Below are positions 6,008 through 6,253 of a stretch of DNA of 6,253 nt, piece by piece. How positions within the stretch are numbered: the stretch's first letter is position 1; every line of letters begins with the position of its first letter. The translations under genes and the position numbers were made by a program. Source of the DNA: an uncultured Intestinimonas sp. (lineage in GTDB: Bacteria; Bacillota_A; Clostridia; Oscillospirales; Oscillospiraceae); the NCBI GenBank assembly GCA_958435885.1, contig CAUBHZ010000117.1:1-6253 (forward strand). Reading direction: 5' to 3'. A model generated the notes under the pieces. The model was not told the DNA's origin, did not search any database, and saw nothing but the letters and a program-made list of their open reading frames with translations.

Positions 6008-6178
6008 ATGGCCTATGTCATCAGTGATGCTTGTGTGAGCTGCGGCTCTTGTGCCGATTCCTGCCCCATGGGTGCTATTTCTCAGGGCGACAGCCAGTAC
6101 GTCATCGACGCCAATACCTGCATCGATTGCGGTTCCTGCGCTGATACCTGCCCCACCGGCGCTATCTCCCAGGGCTGA
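6008..6178 (+). CDS. 2[4Fe-4S] ferredoxin, clostridial type
   Basis: This 56-residue cytoplasmic ferredoxin is a low-potential electron carrier, of the kind that serves pyruvate:ferredoxin oxidoreductase, hydrogenases and related enzymes of anaerobic metabolism. Two complete CxxCxxCxxxCP motifs are present: Cys9, 12, 15, 19 and Cys38, 41, 44, 48. In each, the fourth Cys ligates the opposite cluster. The halves are a clear tandem duplication with a 29-residue period, both ending in GAISQG. The start is ATG 6008, with GGAGGT (5995-6000) 7 nt upstream. An in-frame TTG at 5993 lies before that Shine-Dalgarno and would add five residues, so it is rejected. Length is normal for the family. The gene has its own promoter and terminator and appears monocistronic. 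Its lower GC than its neighbours probably reflects codon choice of a highly expressed gene. The specific redox partners are not visible. Confidence 0.96.
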   Translation: MAYVISDACVSCGSCADSCPMGAISQGDSQYVIDANTCIDCGSCADTCPTGAISQG

Positions 6179-6196
6179 CACACAGCGTACTTAACG

Positions 6197-6239
6197 AAAA
6201 AAACAGGGCGGCGTACTTGGTACGCCGCCCTGTTTTTTT
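6197..6239 (+). terminator. Rho-independent terminator of the ferredoxin gene
   Basis: The arms 6197-6216 and 6220-6239 form a perfect 20-bp stem with a TTG loop: seven A's, a GC-rich core (CAGGGCGGCGTAC) and seven T's at 6233-6239. It begins 18 nt after the ferredoxin stop codon. Because the left arm starts with an A-tract, it could also stop transcription entering from the right on the minus strand. Confidence 0.93.
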
Positions 6240-6253
6240 CTCTTGACAGGACT

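Overview
The window is GC-rich bacterial chromosome from what looks like a Gram-positive anaerobe of the class Clostridia, most likely the Oscillospiraceae (Flavonifractor, Intestinimonas or Lawsonibacter type). This is inferred from strong GC bias at third codon positions, Shine-Dalgarno sites, a clostridial 2[4Fe-4S] ferredoxin, a ClpC-type unfoldase and a lipoprotein resembling the DUF4358 family. The species cannot be fixed from the sequence alone.

Region 1 (1-2385, plus strand) is a tight housekeeping run: the 3' end of polA (DNA polymerase I), rimI (N-terminal protein acetyltransferase), a second GNAT acetyltransferase of unknown substrate that overlaps rimI, and tsaD (tRNA t6A threonylcarbamoyltransferase). 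Gaps are 27 nt, an overlap, and 33 nt, so the four are probably co-transcribed.

Region 2 (2384-2583) has no gene but is densely folded. There are five consecutive inverted repeats, ending in an 18-bp perfect hairpin with A/T tracts on both sides. It separates two convergent transcription units and probably terminates both. The upstream hairpins exceed what termination needs and may be a dispersed repeat or a structured RNA.

Region 3 (2587-5770, minus strand) is a second operon, read right to left. It holds a possible 60-codon small gene with a strong ribosome binding site, a ClpC-like AAA+ unfoldase with both ATPase modules and a candidate ClpP-docking loop, and a small lipoprotein joined to clpC by an ATGA overlap. 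The clpC start is odd: conserved N-terminal sequence continues 21 codons upstream of the first ordinary start codon, and the well-placed codon after a Shine-Dalgarno is ATC.

Region 4 (5771-6253) is a divergent intergenic region, then a monocistronic 56-residue ferredoxin gene with its own promoter and a 20-bp-stem terminator.

No tRNA, rRNA, CRISPR array, insertion sequence or phage gene was seen. The points most worth a second look are the clpC start region with its overlapping small ORF, and the hairpin array after tsaD.
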